NCBI RefSeq assembly: GCF_009733815.1
Contig: NZ_WNXY01000010.1
Span: 62,001-126,000 of the forward strand
Direction: 5' to 3'
Source: Pseudactinotalea suaedae
GTDB taxonomy: Bacteria > Actinomycetota > Actinomycetes > Actinomycetales > Beutenbergiaceae
Length of the DNA: 64,000 nucleotides
Every line of letters begins with the position of its first letter. Position 1 is the first letter of the stretch. The notes under the pieces are model-generated. The model had not been told where the DNA came from, searched no databases, and was given only the letters and a program-made list of their open reading frames with translations. Shown piece by piece: positions 19,026 through 30,600 of the stretch. The translations under genes and the position numbers were made by a program.

Positions 19026-19651
19026 TGCGCCTGCTCCTGGCCTCCTCCTCGCCGGCGCGTGCTGCCACGCTGCGCGCCGCGGGTATCGAGCCGCTGCTGC
19101 AGCCAGCCGATCTCGACGAGGACGCGCTGCTGCGCGACGCTGCCGCAGCAAGCGGTTCGCTGACCGTGACCGACGCCGTGCTGCTGCTCGCCCGTGCCAA
19201 GGCCGAGGCCGTGGCGGCGACCGCCGCCGGCCGGAGCGCCGACGTCCTGGTGGGCTGCGACTCCCTGCTCGATCTCGACGGCGACCCGATGGGCAAGCCC
19301 GGGACGGCGGACCGCGCCCGCGCGCGGTGGCTGCGGATGCGTGGGCGGTCTGGGGTGCTGCGCACCGGGCACTGGGTGCGCACGCGCGACGGGCGCACCG
19401 CCGGCGCGGTCTCCGCCACCACCGTGCACTTCGCCGACGTCACGCCCGAGGAGATCGACGCCTACGTCGCGACCGGCGAGCCCCTGCAGGTCGCCGGCGC
19501 GTTCACGCTCGACGGTCTGGGTGGTGCGTTCGTCACCGGTGTGGACGGCGACCCGCACGGAGTCGTCGGGATCAGCCTCCCGCTGCTGCGGGAGCTGCTG
19601 ATCACGCTCGGCGTGCGGTGGACCGACCTCTGGCACCCGGTCCGGCCTTGA
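19025..19651 (+). CDS. maf: Maf-type nucleoside triphosphate pyrophosphatase
   Basis: Hydrolyses non-canonical or modified nucleoside triphosphates to monophosphates (house-cleaning). 208 aa. The N-terminal LLLASSSPAR is the Maf signature with the conserved Ser and Arg. GCDSLLDLDGDPMGKPG gives the catalytic acidic residue and Lys, and VATGEPLQVAGAFTLDGLGG and VVGISLPLL complete the family pattern. In actinobacteria maf commonly lies near the acyl-CoA carboxylase genes, as here (alpha subunit 272 bp downstream). Confidence 0.92.
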   Translation: MRLLLASSSPARAATLRAAGIEPLLQPADLDEDALLRDAAAASGSLTVTDAVLLLARAKAEAVAATAAGRSADVLVGCDSLLDLDGDPMGKPGTADRARARWLRMRGRSGVLRTGHWVRTRDGRTAGAVSATTVHFADVTPEEIDAYVATGEPLQVAGAFTLDGLGGAFVTGVDGDPHGVVGISLPLLRELLITLGVRWTDLWHPVRP

Positions 19652-19923
19652 CCCTCTCATTGTCCGCCATCGACAATCTGGCCGGCAGACGGCCCTGAAC
19701 CTACGGCACCGTTTGTGTGGTTCGCACAATTCGCGGCACCTAGCGTTGCCTCCCCTCACAGACTTCCTCCAGGCGGTGCGGCGTGGCACTGCGGTCCCTG
19801 AGACGGGTACTAGCGTGGGCCGACAGACCTCGCGGCGTCGCGCGCCCGGGCAGCCGCCCACCGTGACCGCCTCCCGCCGTGAACCCGACCCGACCGGCCC
19901 GCTGGACTGACTGGAGCAACTGG

Positions 19924-21747
19924 ATGACGAGCACGATCCCTCCGGCACGGCCGTTGCGGAAGGTGCTCATCGCCAACCGGGGCGAGATCGCGATCAGGGT
20001 CGCCCGCGCGTGCCGCGACGCCGGCATCGCCTCGGTGGGTGTCTATGCCGACCCGGACCGCACCGCGCAGCACGTGGCGCTCGTCGACGAGGCCTACGCC
20101 CTCGGCGGTGCGCGCGCCGCCGACACCTATCTCGACGCCGCGAAGATCCTCGACATCGCGCGCCGCTCCGGAGCCGACTCGATCCACCCCGGCTACGGCT
20201 TCCTGTCGGAGAACGCCGCGTTCGCCCAGTCCGTGATCGAGGCCGGCCTGGTCTGGATCGGTCCGCCACCGGCCGCGATCGACGCTCTCGGCGACAAGGT
20301 CAGCGCCCGCCACATCGCCCAGCGCGCCGGCGCGCCGCTGGTCGCCGGCACCCCCGAGCCGGTCGCGGACGCCTCCGAGGTGGAGGCATTCGCGGCCGAT
20401 CACGGCCTGCCGATCGCGATCAAGGCAGCGTTCGGAGGCGGCGGCCGCGGCCTCAAGGTCGCCCGCACCGTCGAGGAGATCCCCGAGCTGTACGCCTCCG
20501 CGGTCCGTGAGGCCACCGCAGCCTTCGGCCGCGGCGAGTGCTTCGTCGAGCGGTTCCTCGACCGCCCCCGGCACGTCGAGACCCAGTGCCTGGCCGACGC
20601 GCACGGCACCGTGGTGGTCGTCTCCACCCGCGACTGCACCCTCCAGCGCCGCCACCAGAAGCTCGTGGAGGAGGCGCCTGCGCCGTTCCTGACGCCCGAG
20701 CAGGATGCCGAGCTGCGCCGCGCCTCGATCGCCATCCTCACCGAGGCCGGCTACCAGGGTGCCGGGACCTGCGAGTTCCTTCTCGCCGTCGACGGCACCA
20801 TCTCCTTCCTCGAGGTCAACACCCGGCTCCAGGTCGAGCACCCCGTGACCGAGGAGATCAGCGGCATCGACCTCGTGCGCGAGCAGCTACGGATCGCGGC
20901 CGGTGAGCCGCTGGGCTACGACGCGGTCGCCACCCGAGGTCACTCCATCGAGTTCCGCATCAACGGTGAGGACCCCTCGGCGAACTTCCTCCCGGCGCCC
21001 GGCACGATCGAGACGCTGCGCTGGCCCAGCGGTCCCGGAGTCCGTGTCGACTCGGGCGTGGTCGCGGGCGACACCGTCTCCGGCGCCTTCGACTCGATGC
21101 TCGCCAAGATCATCGTCACCGGCGCCACCCGCACCGAGGCGCTCCAGCGCGCCCGCCGCGCCCTCGCTGAGACCGAGGTCGCCGGGATGCCGACCGTGCT
21201 GCCGTTCCACCGCGCCGTCCTCGACGACCCGGCTTTCGCCGCCGACGACGCCGAGGCCTTCACGGTCTACACGACCTGGATCGAGTCGGAGCTCCTCGGA
21301 CGGCTCGAGGTGCCCGCGGCCCGGCCGCCCGCACCCGCCGCCGACTCACCCGAGGAGCCGGAGATGGAGCGGGTCGTCGTCGAGGTGGGGGGCAAGCGGC
21401 TCGAGGTCGTGCTGCCTGCCGGTCTGGGGCTCGGGCTCGGCAAGCGCCGCCCGGCGAAGCGCCCCGTCCGCCGGTCCGCCGCGCGACTGGGTGCCCGCGC
21501 CACCGGCAACGCCCTCGCCTCCCCCATGCAGGGCACGATCGTCAAGGTTGCGGTCGCCGATGGTGACGTGATCGCTGAAGGTGATCTCGTCGTCGTGCTC
21601 GAGGCGATGAAGATGGAGCAGCCGCTGGTGGCCCATCGTGCCGGCAAGGTGCACGGCCTGGTCGCGACCGTGGGCCAGACCGTGAGCTCGGGCAGCGTGA
21701 TCTGCCAGATCGACGAGGTCGACCAGGTCGATCAGGCCACCGCGTAG
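19924..21747 (+). CDS. Acyl-CoA carboxylase alpha subunit (biotin carboxylase and biotin carrier)
   Basis: Biotin carboxylase fused to the biotin carrier domain, 607 aa, acting with the beta and epsilon subunits at 9865-11708. It carboxylates biotin using ATP and bicarbonate. [17 protein letters not shown] starts the biotin carboxylase domain, followed by the ATP-grasp GGGGRGLKV and [16 protein letters not shown]. The carrier domain ends the protein with EAMKMEQP, biotinylated at Lys563. I chose the ATG at 19924 just before the conserved N-terminus (the frame stays open upstream). The 272-bp upstream gap holds small inverted repeats (ATTGTC/GACAAT near 19659-19677) and probably the promoter. 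Confidence 0.95.
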   Translation: MTSTIPPARPLRKVLIANRGEIAIRVARACRDAGIASVGVYADPDRTAQHVALVDEAYALGGARAADTYLDAAKILDIARRSGADSIHPGYGFLSENAAFAQSVIEAGLVWIGPPPAAIDALGDKVSARHIAQRAGAPLVAGTPEPVADASEVEAFAADHGLPIAIKAAFGGGGRGLKVARTVEEIPELYASAVREATAAFGRGECFVERFLDRPRHVETQCLADAHGTVVVVSTRDCTLQRRHQKLVEEAPAPFLTPEQDAELRRASIAILTEAGYQGAGTCEFLLAVDGTISFLEVNTRLQVEHPVTEEISGIDLVREQLRIAAGEPLGYDAVATRGHSIEFRINGEDPSANFLPAPGTIETLRWPSGPGVRVDSGVVAGDTVSGAFDSMLAKIIVTGATRTEALQRARRALAETEVAGMPTVLPFHRAVLDDPAFAADDAEAFTVYTTWIESELLGRLEVPAARPPAPAADSPEEPEMERVVVEVGGKRLEVVLPAGLGLGLGKRRPAKRPVRRSAARLGARATGNALASPMQGTIVKVAVADGDVIAEGDLVVVLEAMKMEQPLVAHRAGKVHGLVATVGQTVSSGSVICQIDEVDQVDQATA

Positions 21748-21804
21748 GTACCGCGGGCCGGACGCCCTTCCGTAGCGCTGCGCGCCGGGGCTAGGGTCGC
21801 GAGC

Positions 21805-23184
21805 GTGCCTCTGCCGACGACGGACCCCAGCCAGGTCGATCTCGACGCCCAGGGCGTCCTCGACTTCCTCGACGCCGCCGCGCACCTCGACCTCCACAGC
21901 ATCGCGATCGCGCGTGGCGGCCGCGCGGTCGTGCGCGGCTGGTGGGTGCCCTATGCCCCCGAGCGCCGGCACCTGCTCTACTCGGTGTCCAAGAGCGTGA
22001 CGGCGACGACGGTCGCCACGCTCGCGGCCGAGGGTCTCCTCGGTCTCGACGACCCGGTCCTGACGCACCTCCCGCCGGCCGCCCTCGCGGGCGTGCCCGA
22101 GATCGCCGACGTCTGGCACCGCGTCACCGTGCGGCACTGCCTGACGATGACCGTGGGGCACACCGCCGAGGCCTGGTCGGCTCCCCTCCGCGACGCCGAC
22201 GAGCCGCTCCACGCCATCCTCGCGAGCCCTCCGGATGCCGGGCCTGGCACCGTGTTCGCCTACAACCAGGTGGCCACGTACCTGCTCTCGCGCGCGGCCG
22301 AGCACCGCGGCGGGGCCCCGCTCGACGTGCTCGCCCGCGAGCGCGTGCTCGCCCCGCTGGGCGCCTCGGACCTGGTGTGGGAGACCGACCGTGCGGGGCA
22401 CCCGTGGGGATTCAGCGGCGCCCGGATGCGCACCGACGACCTGCTCTCCCTCACCCAGCTGTGGCTCGACGGCGGCCGGTCCGGGGATCGTCAGGTGGTG
22501 CCGGCCGCGTGGGTCGAGGAGGCCAGCGCCCCGTACCTGCCGGTCGAGGCGGACGAGGACTCGGACTGGGCGCAGGGATACGGTCAGAGCTTCTGGAACG
22601 CCCGGCACGGCTATCGCGCGGACGGCGCGTACGGCCAGTACGGGATCGTGCTTCCCGAGCACGGGCTCGCGGTCGCGATCACCTCCGAGATCAGCGAGAT
22701 GCAGGAGGTCCTGGACCTTCTCTGGCAGCACCTGCTGCCCGCCGTCGGCCGCGCCGGTGCTCCGGGAGCGGACGAGCGGCTCCGCACCCGGCTCGCCGCG
22801 CTGAGCATCCCGCCGCTGGGCGTCACCGCCGACGCGCCCCAGCCGCGCGGCAGCCTCGCGATCGACCCCGCCTCCGACGTCACCGGTGTGCACGGCGTGC
22901 AGATCGACGCGGACGGCGCCACGCTCACACTGGTCCGAGACGGCGAACCGATCCAGGTCGAGGTGGGCGACGGCACCTGGCTCACCGCCACCCCCACCGT
23001 GGACGGGCGCAGCCTGCCGGTCGCCGCCAGCGGGGGCTGGACCGAGAGCGGCTATGTCGCCGAGATCCGCATGGTCGAGACCCCGCACTCGTTCCGGGTG
23101 GCGACCGGGCCATCGGGTGCGCTGCTGAGCTGGCGGCTGGCACCGCTGGGAGGCGGCGACCCGCTGGTGTGCGCGACCCCGTGA
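21805..23184 (+). CDS. Serine hydrolase, beta-lactamase class C family
   Basis: 459 aa from the GTG at 21805. The N-terminal two-thirds is a penicillin-binding-protein/class C beta-lactamase-like hydrolase with the nucleophile motif SVSK (Ser60, Lys63). The second motif position reads YNQ rather than the usual Y-x-N, so activity is less certain. The C-terminal third (about 330-459) is a separate beta-rich domain. No signal peptide is visible, which suggests a cytoplasmic esterase or peptidase-like role rather than antibiotic resistance (inference). It is followed 25 bp later by the NUDIX gene. Confidence 0.87.
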   Translation: MPLPTTDPSQVDLDAQGVLDFLDAAAHLDLHSIAIARGGRAVVRGWWVPYAPERRHLLYSVSKSVTATTVATLAAEGLLGLDDPVLTHLPPAALAGVPEIADVWHRVTVRHCLTMTVGHTAEAWSAPLRDADEPLHAILASPPDAGPGTVFAYNQVATYLLSRAAEHRGGAPLDVLARERVLAPLGASDLVWETDRAGHPWGFSGARMRTDDLLSLTQLWLDGGRSGDRQVVPAAWVEEASAPYLPVEADEDSDWAQGYGQSFWNARHGYRADGAYGQYGIVLPEHGLAVAITSEISEMQEVLDLLWQHLLPAVGRAGAPGADERLRTRLAALSIPPLGVTADAPQPRGSLAIDPASDVTGVHGVQIDADGATLTLVRDGEPIQVEVGDGTWLTATPTVDGRSLPVAASGGWTESGYVAEIRMVETPHSFRVATGPSGALLSWRLAPLGGGDPLVCATP

Positions 23185-23209
23185 GCCTCCCCCACCCGGA
23201 CCGAGCACC

Positions 23210-24103
23210 GTGACCGAGAGCGCTGACGGCTGGGTGGAGTGCCGGTGCGGCGCGCGCCACTGGGGCCGCAGCGGCGCAGCGGGTCTGCTGCTGACCGACG
23301 GCGCGCGCGTGGTGCTGCAGCACCGTGCGGAGTGGAGCCACCAGGGCGGGACGTGGGGGCTGCCGGGCGGCGCGCTGCACGCCGAGGAGACCGCGGTGGC
23401 CGGAGCGCTGCGCGAGGCGGCCGAGGAGGCCGGCATCGACGCCGGCCGGGTGCGTCCGGTCGCTACCTCGGTGCTCAGCCACCCCGACTGGAGCTACACC
23501 ACGGTGCTCGCGCGCACCGATCCTGGGCTGCACGTCGAGGCCACCGACGCCGAGAGCCTGGAGATCCGCTGGGTGCCGATGGCCGACGTCGCCGACCGCC
23601 GGCTGCTGCCCGCGTTCGGCGACGCCTGGCCGGACCTGCGGGCGATGCTCGACGTCGACCTGCAGGTCGTGGTCGACGCCGCCAACGTGGTCGGCAGCCG
23701 CCCGGACGGCTGGTGGCGCGACCGCCGCGGCGCCGCCGAACGGCTCCTCGGCAGCCTCGAGACCCTCGCGGCGACCGGCGTCCCTGCCGCCTTCGCAGGC
23801 CTGCCAGGTGAGCGGTGGTGGCCTGCCTGGCACGTCGTGGTCGAGGGCGCCGCCCGCGGTGCCGAGACCAGCGGCACCGGCCGCTCCGCCGTCGAGGTGG
23901 TTCGTGCCTCCGGCTCGGGCGACGACACGATCGTCGAGGTGACGACCGGCCTGGTCCAGGGCGGTGCCCGCGCGATCGTCGTCACCGCCGACCGCGAGCT
24001 GGCGGTGCGGTGCGGGACGGCGGGAGCGACCGTCGTCGGCCCGGGGAGCCTGCTCGCTCTGGTCGCGCCGCCCAGCCCGGGTGCGCCCAGCCCGCTCGCG
24101 TAG
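23210..24103 (+). CDS. NUDIX hydrolase fused to a C-terminal NYN/PIN-like domain
   Basis: 297 aa from the GTG at 23210. Residues 10-140 form a NUDIX domain with a complete box (residues 54-76, G-x5-E-x7-REAAEEAG) and an N-terminal CRCG. Residues 150-285 look like a NYN/PIN-type nuclease fold: [19 protein letters not shown] with Asp156 and Asn159, SGDDTIVE (Asp238-239) and IVVTADREL (Asp261), the expected spacing of the acidic residues. It may couple nucleotide or RNA-cap-like hydrolysis to RNA cleavage, which is inference. dapD begins 10 bp downstream. Confidence 0.8.
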   Translation: MTESADGWVECRCGARHWGRSGAAGLLLTDGARVVLQHRAEWSHQGGTWGLPGGALHAEETAVAGALREAAEEAGIDAGRVRPVATSVLSHPDWSYTTVLARTDPGLHVEATDAESLEIRWVPMADVADRRLLPAFGDAWPDLRAMLDVDLQVVVDAANVVGSRPDGWWRDRRGAAERLLGSLETLAATGVPAAFAGLPGERWWPAWHVVVEGAARGAETSGTGRSAVEVVRASGSGDDTIVEVTTGLVQGGARAIVVTADRELAVRCGTAGATVVGPGSLLALVAPPSPGAPSPLA

Positions 24104-24113
24104 GCTTCGCGCC

Positions 24114-25088
24114 ATGGCAGCGCAGAACTCCGACCGACGGGCCTGGGGAGTCGGGCTCGCCACCTCCACCCATGACGGCCGCGTGCTCGACACCTGGTAC
24201 CCGCGGCTCGGCCTGGGCGCGGCGCCGGACGACGTCCGCGGCCCCTACGGCACCCCGGCCGACCTGGCCGCGCTCGCGACCGAGTCGCCCGCGCGCCGCA
24301 CCCGGTCGGTGGTCGTGCACGCCGAGATCGACCTCGACGCCGCCCCGGCGGACGCCTCCGACGCCTACCTGCGGCTCCACCTGCTCTCGCACCGCCTCGT
24401 CCTGCCCAACTCGGTCAACCTCGACGGGCTGTTCGGGGTGCTGCAGAACGTCGTGTGGACCTCGGAAGGGCCGTGCGCACCGGAGGACTTCGAGGAGGTC
24501 CGGCTCGCGCTGCTGGCCGGCTCGCACGGTCGACCGGTCACCGTGCACGGCGTCGACAAGTTCCCCCGCATGACCGACTACGTGGTCCCTGCCGGCGTGC
24601 GCATCGCCGACGCCGACCGGGTCCGCCTCGGCGCCTACCTCGCCGAGGGCACGACCGTCATGCACGAGGGCTTCGTCAACTTCAACGCCGGCACGCTGGG
24701 CTCCTCCATGGTCGAGGGGCGGATCAGCCAGGGTGTCGTGGTCGGCGCGGGCAGCGACATCGGCGGCGGCGCCTCGATCATGGGCACCTTGTCCGGCGGC
24801 GGCTCGCACCGGGTCTCGATCGGCACCGGTTGCCTGCTGGGCGCCAATTCCGGCATCGGCATCTCGCTGGGTGACGACTGCGTGATCGAGGCCGGCCTGT
24901 ACGTGACCGCCGGGACCAAGGTGACGATCCGCACCTCCGCCGCGCCGCACCCCCAGATCGTCAGCGCCCGCGAGCTGTCCGGCGTCGACAACCTGCTGTT
25001 CCGCCGCAACTCGACCACCGGCGTGGTCGAGGCCATCGAGCGCAGCGGCTCCGGCGTCACGCTGAACGCGGCCCTGCACGCCCAGTGA
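24114..25088 (+). CDS. dapD: Tetrahydrodipicolinate N-succinyltransferase DapD
   Basis: Succinylates tetrahydrodipicolinate in the lysine/diaminopimelate pathway. 324 aa, the actinobacterial length class. The N-terminal domain begins [20 protein letters not shown]. The C-terminal left-handed beta-helix contains the hexapeptide repeats and [20 protein letters not shown] with [11 protein letters not shown], typical of mycobacterial-type DapD. The next enzyme of the succinylase pathway, DapC, is encoded at 35095-36216. Its stop overlaps the next gene's GTG (GTGA). Confidence 0.95.
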   Translation: MAAQNSDRRAWGVGLATSTHDGRVLDTWYPRLGLGAAPDDVRGPYGTPADLAALATESPARRTRSVVVHAEIDLDAAPADASDAYLRLHLLSHRLVLPNSVNLDGLFGVLQNVVWTSEGPCAPEDFEEVRLALLAGSHGRPVTVHGVDKFPRMTDYVVPAGVRIADADRVRLGAYLAEGTTVMHEGFVNFNAGTLGSSMVEGRISQGVVVGAGSDIGGGASIMGTLSGGGSHRVSIGTGCLLGANSGIGISLGDDCVIEAGLYVTAGTKVTIRTSAAPHPQIVSARELSGVDNLLFRRNSTTGVVEAIERSGSGVTLNAALHAQ

Positions 25089-25933
25089 GCGCACGCCGCG
25101 GTCGCCGCTTTCTCGGGGCGCTGGTGGGACTGACGTTGCTGCTGGCGGTGGCCGTCGGCGGCGTGGTGCTGCTGCTGCGCACCATCGACGTGCGAGGGCC
25201 GCTGGTCTCGCAGTGCACCGCGAGCGCCGACGGCGGCTCCGCGACCCTGTCCCCCGAGCAGGCGGCCAACGCTGCGCTGATCGCCGTGATCGCCGTCGAG
25301 CGCGGGTTGCCGGCCCGGGCGGCGACCATCGGCATCGCGACCGCGATGCAGGAGTCCCGGCTGGAGAACATCGACTACGGCGACCGCGACTCGATCGGGC
25401 TGTTCCAGCAGCGTCCTTCGCAGGGGTGGGGGACGATCGAGGAGATCATGGACCCGGTCTACTCGACCAACATTTTCTACGACGCGCTGGTGCAGGTCGA
25501 GGGGTATGAGGACATGGAGATCACGGACGCCGCGCAGGCTGTCCAGCGGTCCGGGTTCCCAGAGGCCTATGCCCAGCACGAGCAGATGGCGCGGCTGTTC
25601 GCCTCGGCGCTGACGGGCTGGTCGGAGGCCTCGCTGACCTGCCGACTGACCGCCGAGGACCCGACGGCGAGCTACGCCGTCGTCGATCTCCTCGCCCGCG
25701 ACCTCGGCACCGCGACGGCCGAGCCCTCGGGCGACCTCACCCACCTCCGCCTCGACGGCGACCCGGGCCGTTCCGCCTGGGTGCTCGCCCACTGGGCCGT
25801 GGCGACGGCGGAGCTCACCGGGGTCCAAGAGGTCACGATCGGGGACCTCACCTGGTCACGCACCGACGGCAGCGACGCCGCCTGGGCGACGGCCGAGACC
25901 GCCGCTCCCGCAGGCACCGTCACCGTCCGCTGA
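25085..25933 (+). CDS. Membrane-anchored lysozyme-like (transglycosylase-fold) protein
   Basis: 282 aa from the GTG at 25085, overlapping dapD by four bases. A signal-anchor helix spans about residues 10-32. The external part has [40 protein letters not shown], split here as the segments [11 protein letters not shown] and [15 protein letters not shown], which resemble the catalytic-Glu and substrate-groove regions of lytic-transglycosylase-like proteins (Glu in QESR). It may act on peptidoglycan. The C-terminal domain is not recognised. It ends just before a repeat array and the convergent citrate synthase gene. Confidence 0.7.
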   Translation: MSARRGRRFLGALVGLTLLLAVAVGGVVLLLRTIDVRGPLVSQCTASADGGSATLSPEQAANAALIAVIAVERGLPARAATIGIATAMQESRLENIDYGDRDSIGLFQQRPSQGWGTIEEIMDPVYSTNIFYDALVQVEGYEDMEITDAAQAVQRSGFPEAYAQHEQMARLFASALTGWSEASLTCRLTAEDPTASYAVVDLLARDLGTATAEPSGDLTHLRLDGDPGRSAWVLAHWAVATAELTGVQEVTIGDLTWSRTDGSDAAWATAETAAPAGTVTVR

Positions 25934-25944
25934 CCACCGACCGC

Positions 25945-26040
25945 TTTCAACACGATCTCGTCCACGGACAGGTTTCAACACGATTTCGTCCACGGACAGG
26001 TTTCAACACGATTCCGTTCGTGCACGGAATCGTGTTGAAA
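25945..26040. repeat. 28-bp-period array of the TTTCAACACGATTCCGT word (left)
   Basis: Three direct copies begin at 25945, 25973 and 26001 (exactly 28 bp apart). The first two carry single-base changes and share the tail CGTCCACGGACAGG. A fourth, inverted copy fills 26024-26040. The same 17-bp word recurs at 34941-35091. Confidence 0.88.
26001..26040. terminator. 17-bp perfect hairpin between convergent genes
   Basis: TTTCAACACGATTCCGT (26001-26017) is exactly complementary to 26024-26040, with a 6-nt loop. It sits 16 bp beyond the citrate synthase stop and 67 bp beyond the lysozyme-like gene, so it can act as a bidirectional terminator. Its A/T-rich outer ends give short U runs on both strands. 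It is built from the repeat word of this family. Confidence 0.6.
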
Positions 26041-26056
26041 GCTGGGGTGAGGCGGC

Positions 26057-27355
<1,299 letters not shown>

Positions 27356-27620
27356 CGGTGACCTTTCTGAACGTGGCGCAGATCAGCCTGGTGAGTCTAT
27401 CTCGCCGTCACGGCGTCATCATCCGGCGGTCCACCCAGCCGCCGGTCCACGATCCGAGACGCTGACCCCTTGAAGGTTGTCATGGCTCCAGGTTGACCGT
27501 ATCTTTGCTTCGTTGCGCGTGAGGCGGCCGATCCGTGCGCCGATCGCAGCGAGAGCTCCAGCGTGGCAGCGCTCGTCCCACAGCCCGTAGCAGGCGGGAA
27601 GACGAACGGCAGGACCACAC

Positions 27621-30600
27621 ATGGACCTCAGGCGAGCCACCCTCTACGACCCCTCCCTCGAGCACAGCGACTGCGGCGTCGGCTTCATCACGCGCAAGGA
27701 CGGCCGCCCCTCCCACGACGTCATCAGCAAGGGCGACGAGGCGCTGTGCGCGATCCCCCACCGCGGTGGCCGGTCCTCGGAGGGCGTCGGCGACGGCGCG
27801 GGGGTCAGCGTGGACCTGTCGGTCGAGCTCTTCTCCGCCATCACGGGCCAGGCGCTGCAGGCCGGGCGTTTCGGTGTCGGCAACTTCTTCATGCCCACCG
27901 ACGAGCAGGCCTGGCCGGCGGCTCGCCAGCTGGTCGACGACGTGCTCGCGACGGTGGGCGTCGAGGTGCTCGCCGTCCGCGACGTGCCGGTCGAGCGCAG
28001 CGTGCTGCGGCCGGCCGCGCTCGCCTACCAGCTGCCGATCGTGCAGTGGGTGTTCCGCGCCGCACCCGGTTGGGACCGCACCGACCTCGACCGAGCCACC
28101 AACGCCGCGCTGCTGCGCATCGAGTCGGCCGCCTTCGCCGACCCGGCGCTCGCCGGCCTCTACCCGCTCTCCCTCAGCGCCCGCACGCAGGTCCTCAAGG
28201 GGCGTCTGAACTCCGGTGAGGTGATCGCCTACTTCACCGACCTGACCGACGAGCGCCACTCCGTGCGCACGCTGTACTTCCACACGCGCTTCTCCACCAA
28301 CACCGAGCCGCATCCGAGCATGGCGCAGCCGTTCCGCATGATGGCGCACAACGGCGAGCTCAACACCGACCGCAAGAACCGTCTCTCGGACGAGGCGCTC
28401 GCGAGCTCGCGCCACCGCAGCATCGTCCGGCCGCCCGGTCAGTCCGACTCCAGCCGCCTCGACCAGACCCTGCAGAGTCGAGTGTTCGACGACGGCCTGG
28501 GACTTCTCGAGGCGGTCGTCTCGTTGATGCCGCCCGCCTGGGAGAACGACCGCACGCTGCCCGCCAACGTGCGCGACATGCTCGAGTACTTCTCGCTGTA
28601 CGAGGAGAAGAACGACGGCCCCGCAGCGGTGATCTTCAGCGACGGCGACATCGTCGGCGCGCGCCTGGACCGGCTCGGGCTGCGCCCGCTGCGCACGGTC
28701 GAGACCGACACCTACCTGATGGTCTCCTCCGAAGCGGGGCAGGTCGACTTCCCCGCCGAGGAGGTCACCGGCCGCGGCCGCATCGAGGCCGGCGGCATGC
28801 TCTACCTCGACCACCGCACCGGGATCATCCACCGCACCTCCGAGGCGCTGGCGGTGCTGGCCGCGCGCCGCGACTACGGCGCGCTGCTCACGCGCGCGCG
28901 GGTCAAGCTCGAGGACCTGGAGCTGCCGGGTCGCCTCGAGCGTGGCAGCACCACCCTGGGGTACGACGGCGACCTGCCGCTGCCTGCTCGGTATGTCGCC
29001 TACGCCCTCAACTCCGAGAGCTTCCGGTTCATGATGGACCCGATGCTCGCCTCGGGAGCCGAGCGCATCTCGGCGATGGGGTACGGGAACGCGATCAACG
29101 CGCTCTCCGACACCGAGGGCGGCATGGCGAAGTACTTCTCGCAGCGCTTCGCCCAGGTGACCAACCCCTCGCTCGACAGCATCCGCGAGGCCGACGGGAT
29201 GAGCATGCACGTCGCGCTCGGCGCCAAGCCGGGCAGCGGCGCCGACATGACGCAGATCGTCGTGCCCTCGCCGATCCTGGGCCACCTGGAGATGCTGCGG
29301 CTGCGCGAGCAGCAGGTGACGCCGCTGCAGCGGTTCGACATGCTCTACACCCCGGCGCCGGGCGACGCCGAGGCGAACGCCGCGGCGATGCGCACGGCGC
29401 TGACCACGCTCTGTGACGAGCTCGAGCAGTTCGCGCTGTCCTCGGGAGGCATCGCCGTGGTCAGCGACCGCGCCATCTCGAGCACCCGCGCGCCGCTGCC
29501 GCTGCCGCTCGCCCTCGCCGCCGTGAACCGGCGCCTGATCGAGACCGGGCTGCGGCTGCGGGTCTCGGTGGTGGCCGAGAGCGGTCAGCTGCCTTCCTCC
29601 CACCACATCGCGGTGGCGCTGGGCTTCGGCGCGTCCGCGGTCTACAGCATCTCCGCGCGGCTGCGCGCCGAGCAGAAGTACCCGGCGCCGGCCGCTCCTG
29701 CCGAGACCGTCACCGAGACGGACCTCGCCGTCGAGAAGTACCGCAAGGCGGCCCTGAAGTCGCTCGCGAAGACCATGGGCCGGGTCGGCCTGTGCACGGT
29801 CGAGAGCTACATCGGCGGCGAGTTCTTCGAGCCCAACTACCTCGACACCCGTGACGAGGTGCTCGCCCAGTGCTTCCCGCACATGGACGCCCCCGTGGGC
29901 GGCGTCGGTTTCGAGCGCATCGCGGGTGCGGCGACCGCGTGGCACAGCCGCGCCCTGGAGGTCACCGAGGAGAGCCAGATCCCGCTGCTCGGCCTGTTCA
30001 AGGAGCGCGCCGAGGGGGCCGGCCACTCCTACGGGACGGTCGTGGTGCGCGGCTTCGGCGACATGACCGAGGAGCAGGTCAGCTTCGCGCCGCCGCAGAC
30101 CGATCCCGCCCTCCGGCTGCAGACCCTCCACGGTCTCGGGGACGCGTTCGGGCTCACCGACGAGGCGTACACCTACGCCGGTTTCGACGCGCTCACCGAC
30201 GCCGAGATCGACGCCTTCACGATCACGCCGGGCTACCGCGACTTCGTGTCGCAGACCCGCGCGGAGCGGGCGACCCGGCCCTCCGCGCTGCGTGACGTCC
30301 TCACGTTCCCGGCGGACGTCACCGGGCTGCGCACGGCGACCGAGTTCGCCACCGAGCTCGACCGGTTCGCGCTCGAGGGCAACGACAGCATCCTGGTGCG
30401 CGGTCTCGACATCGTGGAGACGCCGGACGCCGGAGGCGCGAGCGGGACCGACGCCGATGCGGCAGCGGTCACCCGGACCTTCCGGCTGCGGTTCACCGAT
30501 GTCTCGGGACCGCAGCCCGCACGCTACGAGGCGCTGGTCGGCGCCCTGGAGAGCACCTACCCGCAGGACGTCCACGAGCACCACCTCGCCGGTGACGAGC

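Noticed and set aside
21805-23184. Beta-lactamase conferring antibiotic resistance
   Set aside because: There is no export signal and the second active-site motif is atypical. The family is mostly esterase or peptidase-like enzymes.
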